Assembly: GCF_003116585.1 (NCBI RefSeq)
Contig: NZ_QEHM01000001.1
Span: 744,001 to 808,000 of the forward strand
Source: Albibacillus kandeliae
GTDB taxonomy: Bacteria > Pseudomonadota > Alphaproteobacteria > Rhodobacterales > Rhodobacteraceae
DNA length: 64,000 nucleotides
Reading direction: 5' to 3'
Below, one piece after another: positions 23,941 through 31,995 of this stretch (position 1 is the first letter of the stretch; every line of letters begins with the position of its first letter). A program made the position numbers and the translations under genes. The notes under the pieces are model-generated. The model saw only the letters and a list, made by a program, of their open reading frames with translations, was not told where the DNA came from and made no database searches.

Positions 23941-24218
23941 TCTTCAGTCTGGCTCTTCTGATCGTTGAGCCTATCTCGGCGCTGATGCTGCTGGCACTCG
24001 TGCTGCGGTATCGGGTGGGCATCGGCATCCACGGGATGATGCGCGTCTGGCTCGCCTTCCTGGCGGGCGGGCTCATCGTTCACGCAGCGGGGCAGGCCGA
24101 GCTGCTCGCCAACTATCGTACGCCCAGAACATTCACTTGGATGCCGATGATCACAGCCGTGAACGGCGCGATCTGGACGTCCTACCTCACCGACCTGCTT
24201 CGGCGAAAACAAGGGTAA
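23937..24218 (+). CDS. small membrane protein, holin or antiholin candidate 2
   Basis: A 93-residue protein with two to three hydrophobic stretches (IFSLALLIVEPISALMLLAL, about 2-21; VWLAFLAGGLIVHAAG, about 36-51; a third near 68-85) and a basic tail (LLRRKQG). ATG 23937 overlaps the previous stop and is preferred to an in-frame extension from 23832. Two adjacent small membrane proteins before an endolysin suggest a holin-antiholin pair, but which does which is unknown. Confidence 0.6.
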   Translation: MIFSLALLIVEPISALMLLALVLRYRVGIGIHGMMRVWLAFLAGGLIVHAAGQAELLANYRTPRTFTWMPMITAVNGAIWTSYLTDLLRRKQG

Positions 24219-24222
24219 CTCC

Positions 24223-24927
24223 ATGGAAATCGACTGGCGCCGGGTGCAGACCCGGCTGGCCGACCTCGGATTCAATCCGGGGCCGATCGATGGCGTGTGC
24301 GGTCCGCTGACCTCGGCCGCCATCGTTGCATTCAAACGCACGAGGGGCCTGCGGGCCCGGCCCTATGTTGGGCCGATCACCCTCGGCGCCCTGGATGCCG
24401 CATGGATGGCGCAGCGCGAGCTCGTCACCGAGGCAAAGCTGCCTTGGATGGCAGTGGCAGACAGCGTCATGGGTTGGCACGAGCGGCGCGATAACGAGAG
24501 GCTGAAGGCCTTTCTCAAGAGCGACGGCCGTGCCCTCGGTGATCCGGCCAAGCTTCCCTGGTGCGGTGACTTCATCGAGACCTGTATTCGCATCGCGCTG
24601 CCCGATGAGCCGTTCCCCGGCGCCCTCGGCCAGAACCCCTACTGGGCACTGAACTGGGGGCTCTTCGGGGTCGACAGCCCGCCAACCTACGGTGCCGTCT
24701 GTTCGATCGAGCGGAACGGCGGTGGTCACGTCTTCTTCCTCGTCGGGGAGGATGACACCCACTGGTACGCCGAGGGCGGCAACCAGTCCGATTCCGTCAG
24801 CGTAAGCAGGATCTCCAAGCTGAGGCAGCTGAAGGGGTGCCGCTGGCCGGCAACCTACCCCGTGCGGCCGATCTACCTGCCGAGGTTGACGCCGGGCGAC
24901 ACCGTCATCACCACAAACGAGGCCTGA
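24223..24927 (+). CDS. endolysin (peptidoglycan-binding plus TIGR02594-type CHAP-like domain)
   Basis: A 234-residue lysis enzyme. Residues 5-60 form a PG_binding_1-like repeat (VQTRLADLGFNPGPIDGVCG). Residues 75-220 are a CHAP/NlpC-like amidohydrolase of the TIGR02594 type, with candidate triad Cys114 (PWCGDFIE), His169 (GGGHVFFLVG) and Asn187 (EGGNQSD). It would cleave peptidoglycan amide bonds. It lacks a signal peptide, so it needs the holin. It begins 4 bases after the second holin candidate. Confidence 0.88.
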   Translation: MEIDWRRVQTRLADLGFNPGPIDGVCGPLTSAAIVAFKRTRGLRARPYVGPITLGALDAAWMAQRELVTEAKLPWMAVADSVMGWHERRDNERLKAFLKSDGRALGDPAKLPWCGDFIETCIRIALPDEPFPGALGQNPYWALNWGLFGVDSPPTYGAVCSIERNGGGHVFFLVGEDDTHWYAEGGNQSDSVSVSRISKLRQLKGCRWPATYPVRPIYLPRLTPGDTVITTNEA

Positions 24928-24929
24928 CC

Positions 24930-25124
24930 ATGCTCTACATCCGAATGTTTCTCTACCTCGCCGCCGGCGTTCTGGCCGGGCAGGGGCTCGCTGTGTTCGA
25001 CCCAGAGGCCGGAACGGTGACGTTCCACCTCGAGAGCGTCGCCACCCTTCTCGGCGGAGTTGCAGCCTTTGCCGGAACATTCGCGGCCAGTCGGTTCGCG
25101 AAGGCCCGCGGAGGACGGACGTGA
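24930..25124 (+). CDS. small membrane protein in the lysis cassette
   Basis: A 64-residue protein with an N-terminal hydrophobic segment (MFLYLAAGVLAGQGLAVF, about 6-23) and a second (VATLLGGVAAFAGTFAASRF, about 37-56), then a basic tail. The start at 24930 lies two bases after the endolysin stop, and its stop overlaps the GTG start of the spanin-like gene. It may be an extra holin or pinholin. Size and position are the only evidence. Confidence 0.6.
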   Translation: MLYIRMFLYLAAGVLAGQGLAVFDPEAGTVTFHLESVATLLGGVAAFAGTFAASRFAKARGGRT

Positions 25125-25348
25125 TCAGCTCGCTCTCCGGGGATCTGCTGGCCCTGATCATCACCGCGATCGCCGCGGTGCTCGGGATCGGGGCCTATGG
25201 GGCCCGCCAGCGTTCCAAGGGCCGCGAGGCGGAGCGTAACAGCGCAGAGGAGCGCGACCATGACAAGGCTGACGACATTCGCGATCGCGTTGAGCGCGAT
25301 CTGCCTGACCGCCTGCGACGCTACGACGACGCCGGCTATCGCGACTGA
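25121..25348 (+). CDS. inner-membrane spanin candidate (Rz-like)
   Basis: A 75-residue protein with one N-terminal membrane anchor (LLALIITAIAAVLGIGAYGA, about 9-28) and a highly charged helical remainder. It starts with GTG overlapping the previous TGA. The lipoprotein gene at 25260 starts inside it in another frame, like lambda Rz/Rz1. It is shorter than a typical i-spanin (about 100-150), so it would need the o-spanin to bridge the periplasm. The assignment is inferred from architecture. Confidence 0.6.
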   Translation: MISSLSGDLLALIITAIAAVLGIGAYGARQRSKGREAERNSAEERDHDKADDIRDRVERDLPDRLRRYDDAGYRD

Positions 25349-25511
25349 CGGCGAAACCCGGACGGAGGCCGAGCTCTGCCGGCAGTGGGGGCAGTCTCTC
25401 CCGACCCGATCTCGCTCGGACACCCGGCAGACCCGGGATGAAATCCAGGCAGGCTACGCGGCGTTCGCGCTGGCCTGCCCGAATTGGCAGCACCTGGTAC
25501 CCGGGACCTGA
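25260..25511 (+). CDS. outer-membrane spanin candidate (Rz1-like lipoprotein)
   Basis: An 83-residue lipoprotein that starts within the Rz-like gene, in the frame of ATG 25260, after a strong GAGGAG at 247-252 of the 25-kb block. Its signal (MTRLTTFAIALSAICLTAC) ends in a standard LTAC lipobox, so Cys19 is lipidated. The mature part has two more Cys. It runs on past the Rz-like stop by about 160 bases, so it is partly overlapping and not fully embedded. It would join with the Rz-like protein to fuse inner and outer membranes. Confidence 0.68.
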   Translation: MTRLTTFAIALSAICLTACDATTTPAIATDGETRTEAELCRQWGQSLPTRSRSDTRQTRDEIQAGYAAFALACPNWQHLVPGT

Positions 25512-25544
25512 GGTCCGGGAACCCAACCATCAGAGGATTGAGCG

Positions 25545-25835
25545 ATGGCAAAGAACGAAATTCAGCACCTCGACGGCAACGGTCCGGAGAAGATTACGGA
25601 TGGCGACGTGGTTTCCATCACTGCCCAGAACCAGTCCGGGGTCAACGTCTTGCTCTACCCGAGTATTGGTGGGGCGGCGCCGGTCGAGGGCGTCGGATAC
25701 ATCATCCTTCCCCCGAAGCAAATCCTCGTCAACGAAGCCCTCGCCGATCTGTTCCCGGGGGTTGCTGGGGTGAACCAGCTGTTTGCTGAACCCAAGAACG
25801 GCAAGAGCGCGAACCTCTATGTCGCACATGACTGA
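25545..25835 (+). CDS. hypothetical virion-associated protein
   Basis: A 96-residue beta-rich protein (DVVSITAQNQSGVNVLLYPS, about 21-40) with a good ribosome-binding site (GAGGA). It lies between the lysis cassette and the receptor-binding genes and has no signal peptide. Small proteins of this type in related phages are often head or tail decoration, but I do not recognise this one. Its end overlaps the start region of the next gene, so the two are likely co-translated. Confidence 0.6.
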   Translation: MAKNEIQHLDGNGPEKITDGDVVSITAQNQSGVNVLLYPSIGGAAPVEGVGYIILPPKQILVNEALADLFPGVAGVNQLFAEPKNGKSANLYVAHD

Positions 25836-27684
25836 TTTCATGATCGGCCGCGGCGGCGGCAGCTTTGGCGTTCAGTCGAAGCGGCGGTTCGCCCGGCGGG
25901 GTGGGGGGCTCAACTACTCCGTCTCGATCGCAGGCCTGACCACCAACCCGACCTATGGGGCGACGGCGCAGATTGGCGTCGAACTGACCGCGTCGGCGAG
26001 CGGCTGGACGGGCGACACGCCGTCGTCGGTGGCATGGCAGTGGTATGCCGGCGGCGAGGCCATCAGCGGCGCCACCAGCGCCTCCTACACGCCTGTGACT
26101 GGTGACGACCTTACCAACCTCTACGCCCGCGCCACGCCTGCCGATGGTGGTTACAGCGCGAAGAACAGCCCGGCTTATGTCGTGCGGTATGCTCCGCCCG
26201 TCGCTGCGGGCGCGCTCGAGGATCAGACCTATGGCCAGGGTTCGGGCAACCGGACCTATGATGCGAGCGTGGATTTCACCGGCGGCGGTCTGACCTTCGC
26301 GGTAGGTACCGTCTCCGGGGTCTCGATCAACAGCGGCTCGGGGGTGGTCACCACCGACACAACGGATCTCAAAGCGACTGCTGTCGTGCTGGTCACGGCA
26401 ACGAACTCTGGCGGTGCCGCGTCGTCCGGCTACTCGCTCGAGGTGCTGACCGTTGCTACGATGACGGTAAGTCTTCTTGGTCCGCAGCAGTCCGATGGCG
26501 ATATCCCGATGGAGTATTCCACGGATCAGGATGCGACCTGGAAAGTCCTGCTCGGTCTCGCCGGGACTGCCACGCCAGGTGCTGCCCTCTTCGGTGCGAC
26601 CTCAGGTGGTGGGGCCGATGCTGGCGGCTACTCCGCGCTTGATGATGTCGGTATCACCACCGACGGTTCGGCCATTCCTGTCGTGGTCCCTGATGGTCTC
26701 GGCGACAACGTGGACCCGGTCGAGTATCGCTTCTGGTTCCTTCCGCCATATGGGATCGACGCCGACGTCGTAAGCGCCGGTCCGATCGAGATCGACACCA
26801 CCGACCCGAACCTGTCGGCAGTGAGCTTCGCTGATGCCTCCGCGAAGGCGACCTACTCTTTCACACCAGACCAGGCTGGTACGACCCGCGTCTCCTTTTT
26901 CCCTGACGGGACCAATCCGACCGACGAACAGATTGCCAGCGGCTCTGGCGCGACGCTTACCCTGACCGGGACCGGAGAGGCTGGGGTGGCCTTCGCTGGC
27001 ACTACGGCAGCCCTTGCAGCCTCGACCTATCAGCCGACGATCTACTACATCGACGAGTTCGGCGAGGAAGTCTGGTTGACCTACTCCGACGTCGTCGTGA
27101 CCGCCGGAGGACCGACGCAGGTCTTCGAGGAGCTGTTCGGTCAGGCCAATGGGACACAGATCGACAGTGACGCGAACTGGGACAACCTTCGAACGCTGAA
27201 CACCGCTCGCCTGGTCGTCAATGATGGCGCCCTCGGAATGGCCCCTCTCGACACGCTCGGCTCGCAGTACGTGAAGCGCATCGAGGCGTTCGAAAACGAT
27301 CAGTATGTCGAGTTCGATAACGGTTCCGTCGGCGCTGGGACGGCCCGCCTTCTCGGTGCCATGTTCCGGTGCACCGATGCTGATAACTTCTACTGGATCA
27401 GGACCCAGGGCAATTGGCTCGGTCTCCTGAAGCGCGTCGGCGGTGCCAGCCCCACCGTCATTGCCGATATCATGGCAAACACCTTCGTAGAGGGCTCGAA
27501 GGTGAGAGCCGAGGCAGAAGGCACGACCATTCGCGTCTATGTCGACGAAGGCTCTGGCTGGGTTCTGAAGGGGACCTACACCGATTCCGCTCACAGCGCC
27601 GGCGGGATTGGGGTCTACGCGCTCAGCAACTCGGGCGTGACTGCCGCTTCCACCATGACTGCCATCCGAGGAGGTAATCTCTAA
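25819..27684 (+). CDS. Ig-like tail fibre or receptor-binding protein
   Basis: A protein of about 621 residues. Residues about 30-120 resemble a bacterial Ig-like domain with a WQWYAGGEAISGATSASYTP motif, and a second Ig-like or cadherin-like repeat covers about 125-215. The C-terminal third (about 430-620) looks like a lectin or concanavalin-type fold (beta-rich, with FENDQYVEFDNGSVG). It probably binds a surface glycan. Start codons at 25819, 25828 and 25840 are all possible. No signal peptide is seen. It ends in TAATG overlapping the next gene. Confidence 0.72.
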   Translation: MSHMTDFMIGRGGGSFGVQSKRRFARRGGGLNYSVSIAGLTTNPTYGATAQIGVELTASASGWTGDTPSSVAWQWYAGGEAISGATSASYTPVTGDDLTNLYARATPADGGYSAKNSPAYVVRYAPPVAAGALEDQTYGQGSGNRTYDASVDFTGGGLTFAVGTVSGVSINSGSGVVTTDTTDLKATAVVLVTATNSGGAASSGYSLEVLTVATMTVSLLGPQQSDGDIPMEYSTDQDATWKVLLGLAGTATPGAALFGATSGGGADAGGYSALDDVGITTDGSAIPVVVPDGLGDNVDPVEYRFWFLPPYGIDADVVSAGPIEIDTTDPNLSAVSFADASAKATYSFTPDQAGTTRVSFFPDGTNPTDEQIASGSGATLTLTGTGEAGVAFAGTTAALAASTYQPTIYYIDEFGEEVWLTYSDVVVTAGGPTQVFEELFGQANGTQIDSDANWDNLRTLNTARLVVNDGALGMAPLDTLGSQYVKRIEAFENDQYVEFDNGSVGAGTARLLGAMFRCTDADNFYWIRTQGNWLGLLKRVGGASPTVIADIMANTFVEGSKVRAEAEGTTIRVYVDEGSGWVLKGTYTDSAHSAGGIGVYALSNSGVTAASTMTAIRGGNL

Positions 27685-29681
27685 TGGCCCGGCTTCTTCT
27701 CACCGCAGTTTCCCCTGTCAGCGGCACGGTCTCGATCTACATGGATGAGACTTCCCTGAAGGCCGCGCCTGATACCGTGCGGTTCTGGGCGGTTCCCGAG
27801 GGCGAGCCCTATGGGATCCTCGGTCCCCAGGACACACCTTACGACGCGCGCCTGCATCGGCTCTTGTTCCTCTGGGACTTCGGGGACGAAGGGGCAACCT
27901 TCGACAAGCCAGAGCGCCTGTTGGCGGCGTGGCGCAACGCAAACGTTGCAAGGGGCCCGTTCGTCAAGCACGTCTACAAGCAGCCTGGCACCTACACAAT
28001 CCAATGCATGGTGATCGACCAGCTGACCGGCGAGTACTTCATGGCCGAGGCAAGGGAGAAAACGGTCTACGATGCCGACACGATATTTCCAGGTTCGCAG
28101 ACGATCTGTGTCAATCCGGTCGGAGACAGTGATTTCACAGGGGCTCCCGCCGGACACGTGCCGGCCAATGCTGACCTGATCAACGAGGCGTTCATCAGCA
28201 CCTATGAGCCGGTCGACAAGACGACGACCCCGATCCGCTTCCTGTTCAAGCGAGGGGCTGAGTTCACGAGCGACATGTTCATGGATGACGATGCGCCCTA
28301 TCTGCTCTCGCTCGGTGCCTATGGTTCCGGTGACCGCCCCAAGATGAATGCCAAGACAGACACCGACGATGCGGCGGAGATCTGGGCGCGGGCCATCTAC
28401 TTCTACGGTCGCTATGGGGGCCTGGGCGGGGCGTTCATCCCCGAAGTGCGTATCTATGGGCTCAACTTCGTGGGGAACTTTGACCCGACGACGACAGCTG
28501 TAGCGCCGCGTGACTCTCCGGATTTGGATGGCATTTCCGTGAATGCCATCCTGATCCAGAAATACACGGACATGCTGATTGACGACTGCACCTTCAAAGG
28601 GTTCCAGCGCTCGACCATCGGTTTCAATGTCGGCGGGTTCGCTGGGAAAGTGCACTGTCACGTCAACGACTGCTTGTTCGAGGATTTCGGGGGCGAGTAC
28701 CCGTTCATCGGTGGGGCAAGCGAGCACCAGTATTCTTCGCTCGGCTTCTCCGGATGCGGCATGGCTGAGAACGTCGATGCTCCAACGACCTACCTGACCT
28801 ATGACAACACCGTGCCGGGGTATCCGGATTTCGCTGGGGGCGCGTCCAAAGCATTGATCCGCTACGACCATGGCCAGAACCAGTACATCGCGGCTTGCGA
28901 CTTCTTCCACCTCGATTGGCGGCAGCCCTGCATCAAGGTGCAGAACTCCCCCAAAGCAGGGGGCTCGATCTGCAACGTGCATTCCTGCGTCATGGAGTTC
29001 GGCTACTATCTGATCGACATCGGGGGCAATGCCGGGAACGGGATCGGTTCGGGCGCGCACAACATCGTGGTGGACGGCGTTCGCGGCTTGGGGGCGTATT
29101 CCACGAGGGGAGCTGTCCTCGCGGGCCTCTCGGGGCTGACGGTGCGCAACATGTCGGCGGTTATCCCGGCGGTGCAATACTATGCAAATGACACATGGGC
29201 ATTCGTGGTTGGGCGAGTTCTGGATGATGGTGGCGTCGCTGTTCCCGAGGCTGAGCTGGATGCGCCAATCGAGATCTACAGCTGCACTTTTGGCTTCATG
29301 AGGACAAAGGCTCAGCAGTGGTCCGGTGGCCCAGATACCGTTCCGTTCTATCGCGCAGAGGCTACGGGAGAGGGCGAGTTCACCAACGTTGTGATCGCCA
29401 ACAACCTTGAGCACCAGCCCAACATGCCGATTCCGATCACCACTTACGATCCGGTAACTTCGACGGAGCTTTGGCCGCCGCGCTGCAAGGGACAAAGAGA
29501 CCCAGCAAATTTCGTCCTCGATGACAGTTTCGAGACGCCAGCTGGCTCGTGGATCGAAATGGTGCCCGAGGAGGAATCCGCGGCCAATGGTGCGGCGTCT
29601 GGCGAGCTCATTGCGTATGATGATGTGCTGGGCGTTGTGCGCGGCTCCACCGCCTCGATCGGGGCGCTGGAGCCTGCCTGA
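27684..29681 (+). CDS. tail spike: PKD-like domain plus beta-helix
   Basis: A 665-residue protein. Residues about 50-125 form a PKD-type domain (LFLWDFGDEGATFDKPE and VKHVYKQPGTYTIQCMVID). Residues about 200-540 look like a right-handed parallel beta-helix, with Asn-, Gly- and Cys-rich turns such as HCHVNDCLFEDFGGEY and CNVHSCVMEFGYYLID, as in tail spikes and polysaccharide lyases. It may degrade or bind a host surface polysaccharide. Many Cys are present, unusual for a virion protein. Its start overlaps the Ig-like gene by one base. Confidence 0.75.
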   Translation: MARLLLTAVSPVSGTVSIYMDETSLKAAPDTVRFWAVPEGEPYGILGPQDTPYDARLHRLLFLWDFGDEGATFDKPERLLAAWRNANVARGPFVKHVYKQPGTYTIQCMVIDQLTGEYFMAEAREKTVYDADTIFPGSQTICVNPVGDSDFTGAPAGHVPANADLINEAFISTYEPVDKTTTPIRFLFKRGAEFTSDMFMDDDAPYLLSLGAYGSGDRPKMNAKTDTDDAAEIWARAIYFYGRYGGLGGAFIPEVRIYGLNFVGNFDPTTTAVAPRDSPDLDGISVNAILIQKYTDMLIDDCTFKGFQRSTIGFNVGGFAGKVHCHVNDCLFEDFGGEYPFIGGASEHQYSSLGFSGCGMAENVDAPTTYLTYDNTVPGYPDFAGGASKALIRYDHGQNQYIAACDFFHLDWRQPCIKVQNSPKAGGSICNVHSCVMEFGYYLIDIGGNAGNGIGSGAHNIVVDGVRGLGAYSTRGAVLAGLSGLTVRNMSAVIPAVQYYANDTWAFVVGRVLDDGGVAVPEAELDAPIEIYSCTFGFMRTKAQQWSGGPDTVPFYRAEATGEGEFTNVVIANNLEHQPNMPIPITTYDPVTSTELWPPRCKGQRDPANFVLDDSFETPAGSWIEMVPEEESAANGAASGELIAYDDVLGVVRGSTASIGALEPA

Positions 29682-29690
29682 GCCGTCATG

Positions 29691-29728
29691 CGGCGGGCTA
29701 ATGTGCGTTGCGACGCCGCAGCCCGCCG
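29691..29728. terminator. bidirectional hairpin between spike and VPLPA-CTERM genes
   Basis: Stem CGGCGGGCT (29691-29699) pairs with AGCCCGCCG (29720-29728), with a smaller nested hairpin inside. It lies between two convergent genes, overlapping the last codons of the minus-strand one. There is no clear T run, so it is only a likely shared terminator or message-end structure. Confidence 0.4.
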
Positions 29729-30291
29729 AGAACCCCGAGCCCAGCCATTAGCAGAAGGGCGGTTGCGGGCAGGGGCACCTGCGTTACCCGCTCTGACGAC
29801 AGGGTCCACTTGAGATTGACGGGTGTCTCTGGCGAAATGCCAGGGTAGCCGCCGCTGGCCGCTGTCTCGTTTCCCCACGGGTCAAGATACCAGTCGGGAT
29901 TTGGCAACTCTGGAGCGTTGTAAAACTCGATTAGCCCCAGTGTGCTATAGTACTGGTCTACGAACGGCATAGAAAAGATGCAGGCTGCTCGATTACTTAC
30001 GCAGATGTTGGCCAGTTTTGGGAACGCATCAAACAGGCCGAGAGGTCCATCGATCAAGACTTGGCCGATAAGTGCACTCACCGCCGAATACGCGTTCAGG
30101 GGAATGTCGGATAGCTCGTCACAGCCATTGTAGAATTCGGAGCAAGTCCCGTTCTCAAACCGAACGTCAAACAGCGTCCCGTCTACATCGACATCGTTTG
30201 CGCCATAAAGCAGGCCATCCTGCACAATCAGTGTTGCCGCATTGGCAGACAATGGCAGCGCCAGCAGCGCAGCCAGAAGAAATCTAAGCAT
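29698..30291 (-). CDS. secreted VPLPA-CTERM protein (exosortase-sorted type)
   Basis: A 197-residue protein with a signal peptide (MLRFLLAALLALPLSANA) and a C-terminal VPLPA motif followed by a hydrophobic helix and an Arg-rich end (LLLMAGLGVLGGLRRR). This is the VPLPA-CTERM sorting signal known mainly from Rhodobacterales exosortase systems. The middle part is acidic with four Cys and is not recognised. The start at 30291 is the ATG after a GGGGA site. It lies on the strand opposite the phage genes, like a moron gene. Confidence 0.82.
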   Translation of the reverse strand: MLRFLLAALLALPLSANAATLIVQDGLLYGANDVDVDGTLFDVRFENGTCSEFYNGCDELSDIPLNAYSAVSALIGQVLIDGPLGLFDAFPKLANICVSNRAACIFSMPFVDQYYSTLGLIEFYNAPELPNPDWYLDPWGNETAASGGYPGISPETPVNLKWTLSSERVTQVPLPATALLLMAGLGVLGGLRRRNAH

Positions 30292-30358
30292 AATATCCCC
30301 CAAGTATCTCCGCAGGGGACGCTAAAGCGATTCTGCTTATAGTGTGAAGCTTTTTGAT

Positions 30359-30568
30359 CTAGGTGGAGTCGTCGCTCGCATCGCGGAGCCGGGCCGCCCC
30401 GAGCGATTCCTCTGCGATCCAGACCACCCGCATGTCCTCGGCCCCGATCCGCCTGCAGCGCCTGCACCTGGCGCGGGGCAGCACATAGTCCCTAAGGGTC
30501 GATCGCCCGTCTGGCCATTCGACGGACGCGGTGTGGCCACAGTAGCAGGTGATCGAGAGGACGCGCAT
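30359..30568 (-). CDS. small CxCGH zinc-ribbon protein A
   Basis: A 69-residue protein with four Cys in a CxCGH-x3-VE-x17-CxxC pattern (CYCGHTASVE and CRRC), suggesting a zinc ribbon. The same spacing occurs in a second small protein at 33492-33695. The start at 30568 is the Met before the VLSITCYCGH stretch. A longer start at 30604 is possible. The gene faces away from the first copy of the three-hairpin RNA, whose promoter-like element begins 45 bases from this start. A small nucleic-acid-binding protein is inferred. Confidence 0.6.
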   Translation of the reverse strand: MRVLSITCYCGHTASVEWPDGRSTLRDYVLPRARCRRCRRIGAEDMRVVWIAEESLGAARLRDASDDST

Positions 30569-30612
30569 GACGGCGGAAAATAGCTGCAATCCAAGCGGTG
30601 CCAAGGGTTCGC

Positions 30613-30640
30613 TTGTTCACGATTGGAGGCGCCGTTAGGC
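30613..30640 (+). promoter_or_regulatory. promoter-like element of RNA copy 1
   Basis: TTGTTC (613-618), 16 bases, TTAGGC (635-640), then 8 bases to the first hairpin. The same arrangement occurs at all four RNA copies, which is the main support. Confidence 0.5.
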
Positions 30641-30646
30641 TTGAGA

Positions 30647-30754
30647 TGCCTGGTTCTCCCCCGAGTATCAGGCAAAAGGGTCCCTATCCGATCGACCCTC
30701 GACTTGCCGCCCGGACACATGCCCCTGCATTCATCATTGCCGGGCGGCTCTTTC
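30647..30754 (+). ncRNA. three-hairpin RNA, copy 1
   Basis: Stems: P1 CCTGG/TCAGG (649-653, 668-672), P2 AGGGTC/GACCCT (677-682, 694-699), P3 GCCGCCCGG/CCGGGCGGC (706-714, 740-748). P3 is followed by TCTTTC, so it can act as a terminator. The P1 loop is C-rich (TTCTCCCCCGAG). The P3 loop is 25 bases. No open reading frame spans it in either strand with good start signals. It lies between two minus-strand genes. Confidence 0.65.
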
Positions 30755-30790
30755 GCTTTGTTGCGGTTGGTCCGGATGTACTGCCTAGAG

Positions 30791-31444
30791 TTAAAATAGC
30801 CCGGGCAGCTCCCCTTTCATGAGTGACCGGCATCTTTCGAAGATCGGTTCTGCCTCTTCCTCGTAGGAAGAAACTCTCTGTCCATTCCGCGTTGGGTTTT
30901 CTTCCAGCTTTGAGACTGAGAGTTGTTCTTGGAAATCCTGCTCTTTCATTGGTTCGCGAATCGCAAGATCGAGCCAAGTGTTCATTTTATCTAGACGCGT
31001 TAAGTAGTCGTAGGTCAAAGCGGCGCTTACGGCGTCGAGTTTCATTTCGCCTGGCCCGGCGAAAACTCTAAGTCTTATTATTGCGGCTCCCACATCGTCC
31101 GCCCGAGATGACAGAGCCGATGTGTACTCCTCTTCAACTTCTTTTCTAGTGAAGTTTTCCCTTGGGAAGACCGTAACCATAGTTGGATCGCCCATCTCAT
31201 ACGTAGTTCTCGCAACTATTGACGGCAAGCCAACGGGATAAACCCACGCAGTGTGAGCTATGGCGAATTCTTCGCACGCATCAAGTTGTCTGATTTGAAG
31301 GTTTGTGAGGTAAGGATCGTCGACGGCCCACCTAAAGAGCAGGGCCTGATACCCAACAAACACTGCGGACGCGACGGAGGCCAAGGCGACCACATATTCA
31401 AGAGGCTTGGTCATGATGATCTTTTTCCATAGGCGATGAAACAT
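30791..31444 (-). CDS. hypothetical membrane-anchored protein
   Basis: A 217-residue protein with one membrane segment (YVVALASVASAVFVGYQALLF, about 16-36) near the N-terminus and a soluble charged remainder. ATG 31444 is chosen. A longer frame to 31588 adds a Ser/Arg-rich segment that is not protein-like. The C-terminal half is helical and acidic-basic mixed. It stands just after hicB on the same strand but about 70 bases away, and I see no known domain. It may be a superinfection or membrane-stress cargo gene. Confidence 0.6.
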   Translation of the reverse strand: MFHRLWKKIIMTKPLEYVVALASVASAVFVGYQALLFRWAVDDPYLTNLQIRQLDACEEFAIAHTAWVYPVGLPSIVARTTYEMGDPTMVTVFPRENFTRKEVEEEYTSALSSRADDVGAAIIRLRVFAGPGEMKLDAVSAALTYDYLTRLDKMNTWLDLAIREPMKEQDFQEQLSVSKLEENPTRNGQRVSSYEEEAEPIFERCRSLMKGELPGLF

Positions 31445-31517
31445 ACCATCCGGTTCCAGTTGCTCAGCTTTCAGGTGGATGCCTAGAAGGGCGAGATCAC
31501 GCCCTTCTAGCTGTCGA

Positions 31518-31916
31518 CTATGCGGCCTGATCTCGCTCGATCTCTTTCCGGGCCGCCATTGCGATGAAGGCAGAGCGGTTGAGGCCAACCAGGTCTGCCG
31601 CCTCGTCGATCGCCTGCAGAAGCCCTCGATCCAAGCTCAGGTTGACCCGCTCCGACTTGGTAGGGCGCGGGATCAGCGGCACCAAGATCAGATAGGCCCC
31701 TTCGGCGAGATCCTCAGCGACCTCTGCGCGAATGTCCTCGATGCTGCGAGGAGCGGGCAATGGATGACCATCGGCAAAATAGTCATCCAAAGCGGCGATC
31801 GCATTCTTCAAGACATCCTTCTCGTCGTCTGCTGCGGCAAAGCAGTCGGGTACGTCGGGGAAGCTGACGCCATATGCGCTCCCCGGATCATGATGGATTA
31901 TTGCGATGTAGTGCAT
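31518..31916 (-). CDS. hicB: HicB-family antitoxin
   Basis: A 132-residue protein. Residues 1-60 form the HicB RNase H-like fold (MHYIAIIHHDP then YGVSFPDVPDCFAAADD). The C-terminal 45 residues are a ribbon-helix-helix or Arc-like DNA-binding part (RVNLSLDRGLLQAIDEAAD). It would neutralise HicA and repress the operon. The start at 31916 is preferred over 31973 because the longer form starts with a non-conserved tail. It follows hicA with a 79-base gap, a usual order for the hicAB type. Confidence 0.88.
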   Translation of the reverse strand: MHYIAIIHHDPGSAYGVSFPDVPDCFAAADDEKDVLKNAIAALDDYFADGHPLPAPRSIEDIRAEVAEDLAEGAYLILVPLIPRPTKSERVNLSLDRGLLQAIDEAADLVGLNRSAFIAMAARKEIERDQAA

Positions 31917-31995
31917 GCTTGTGTCTCTTTTCTGATTTCTGATTTCGGTCTTCGCTGAACGGCAAGTTTCCACCTCCCGATGCCTGCGGGCTGGA

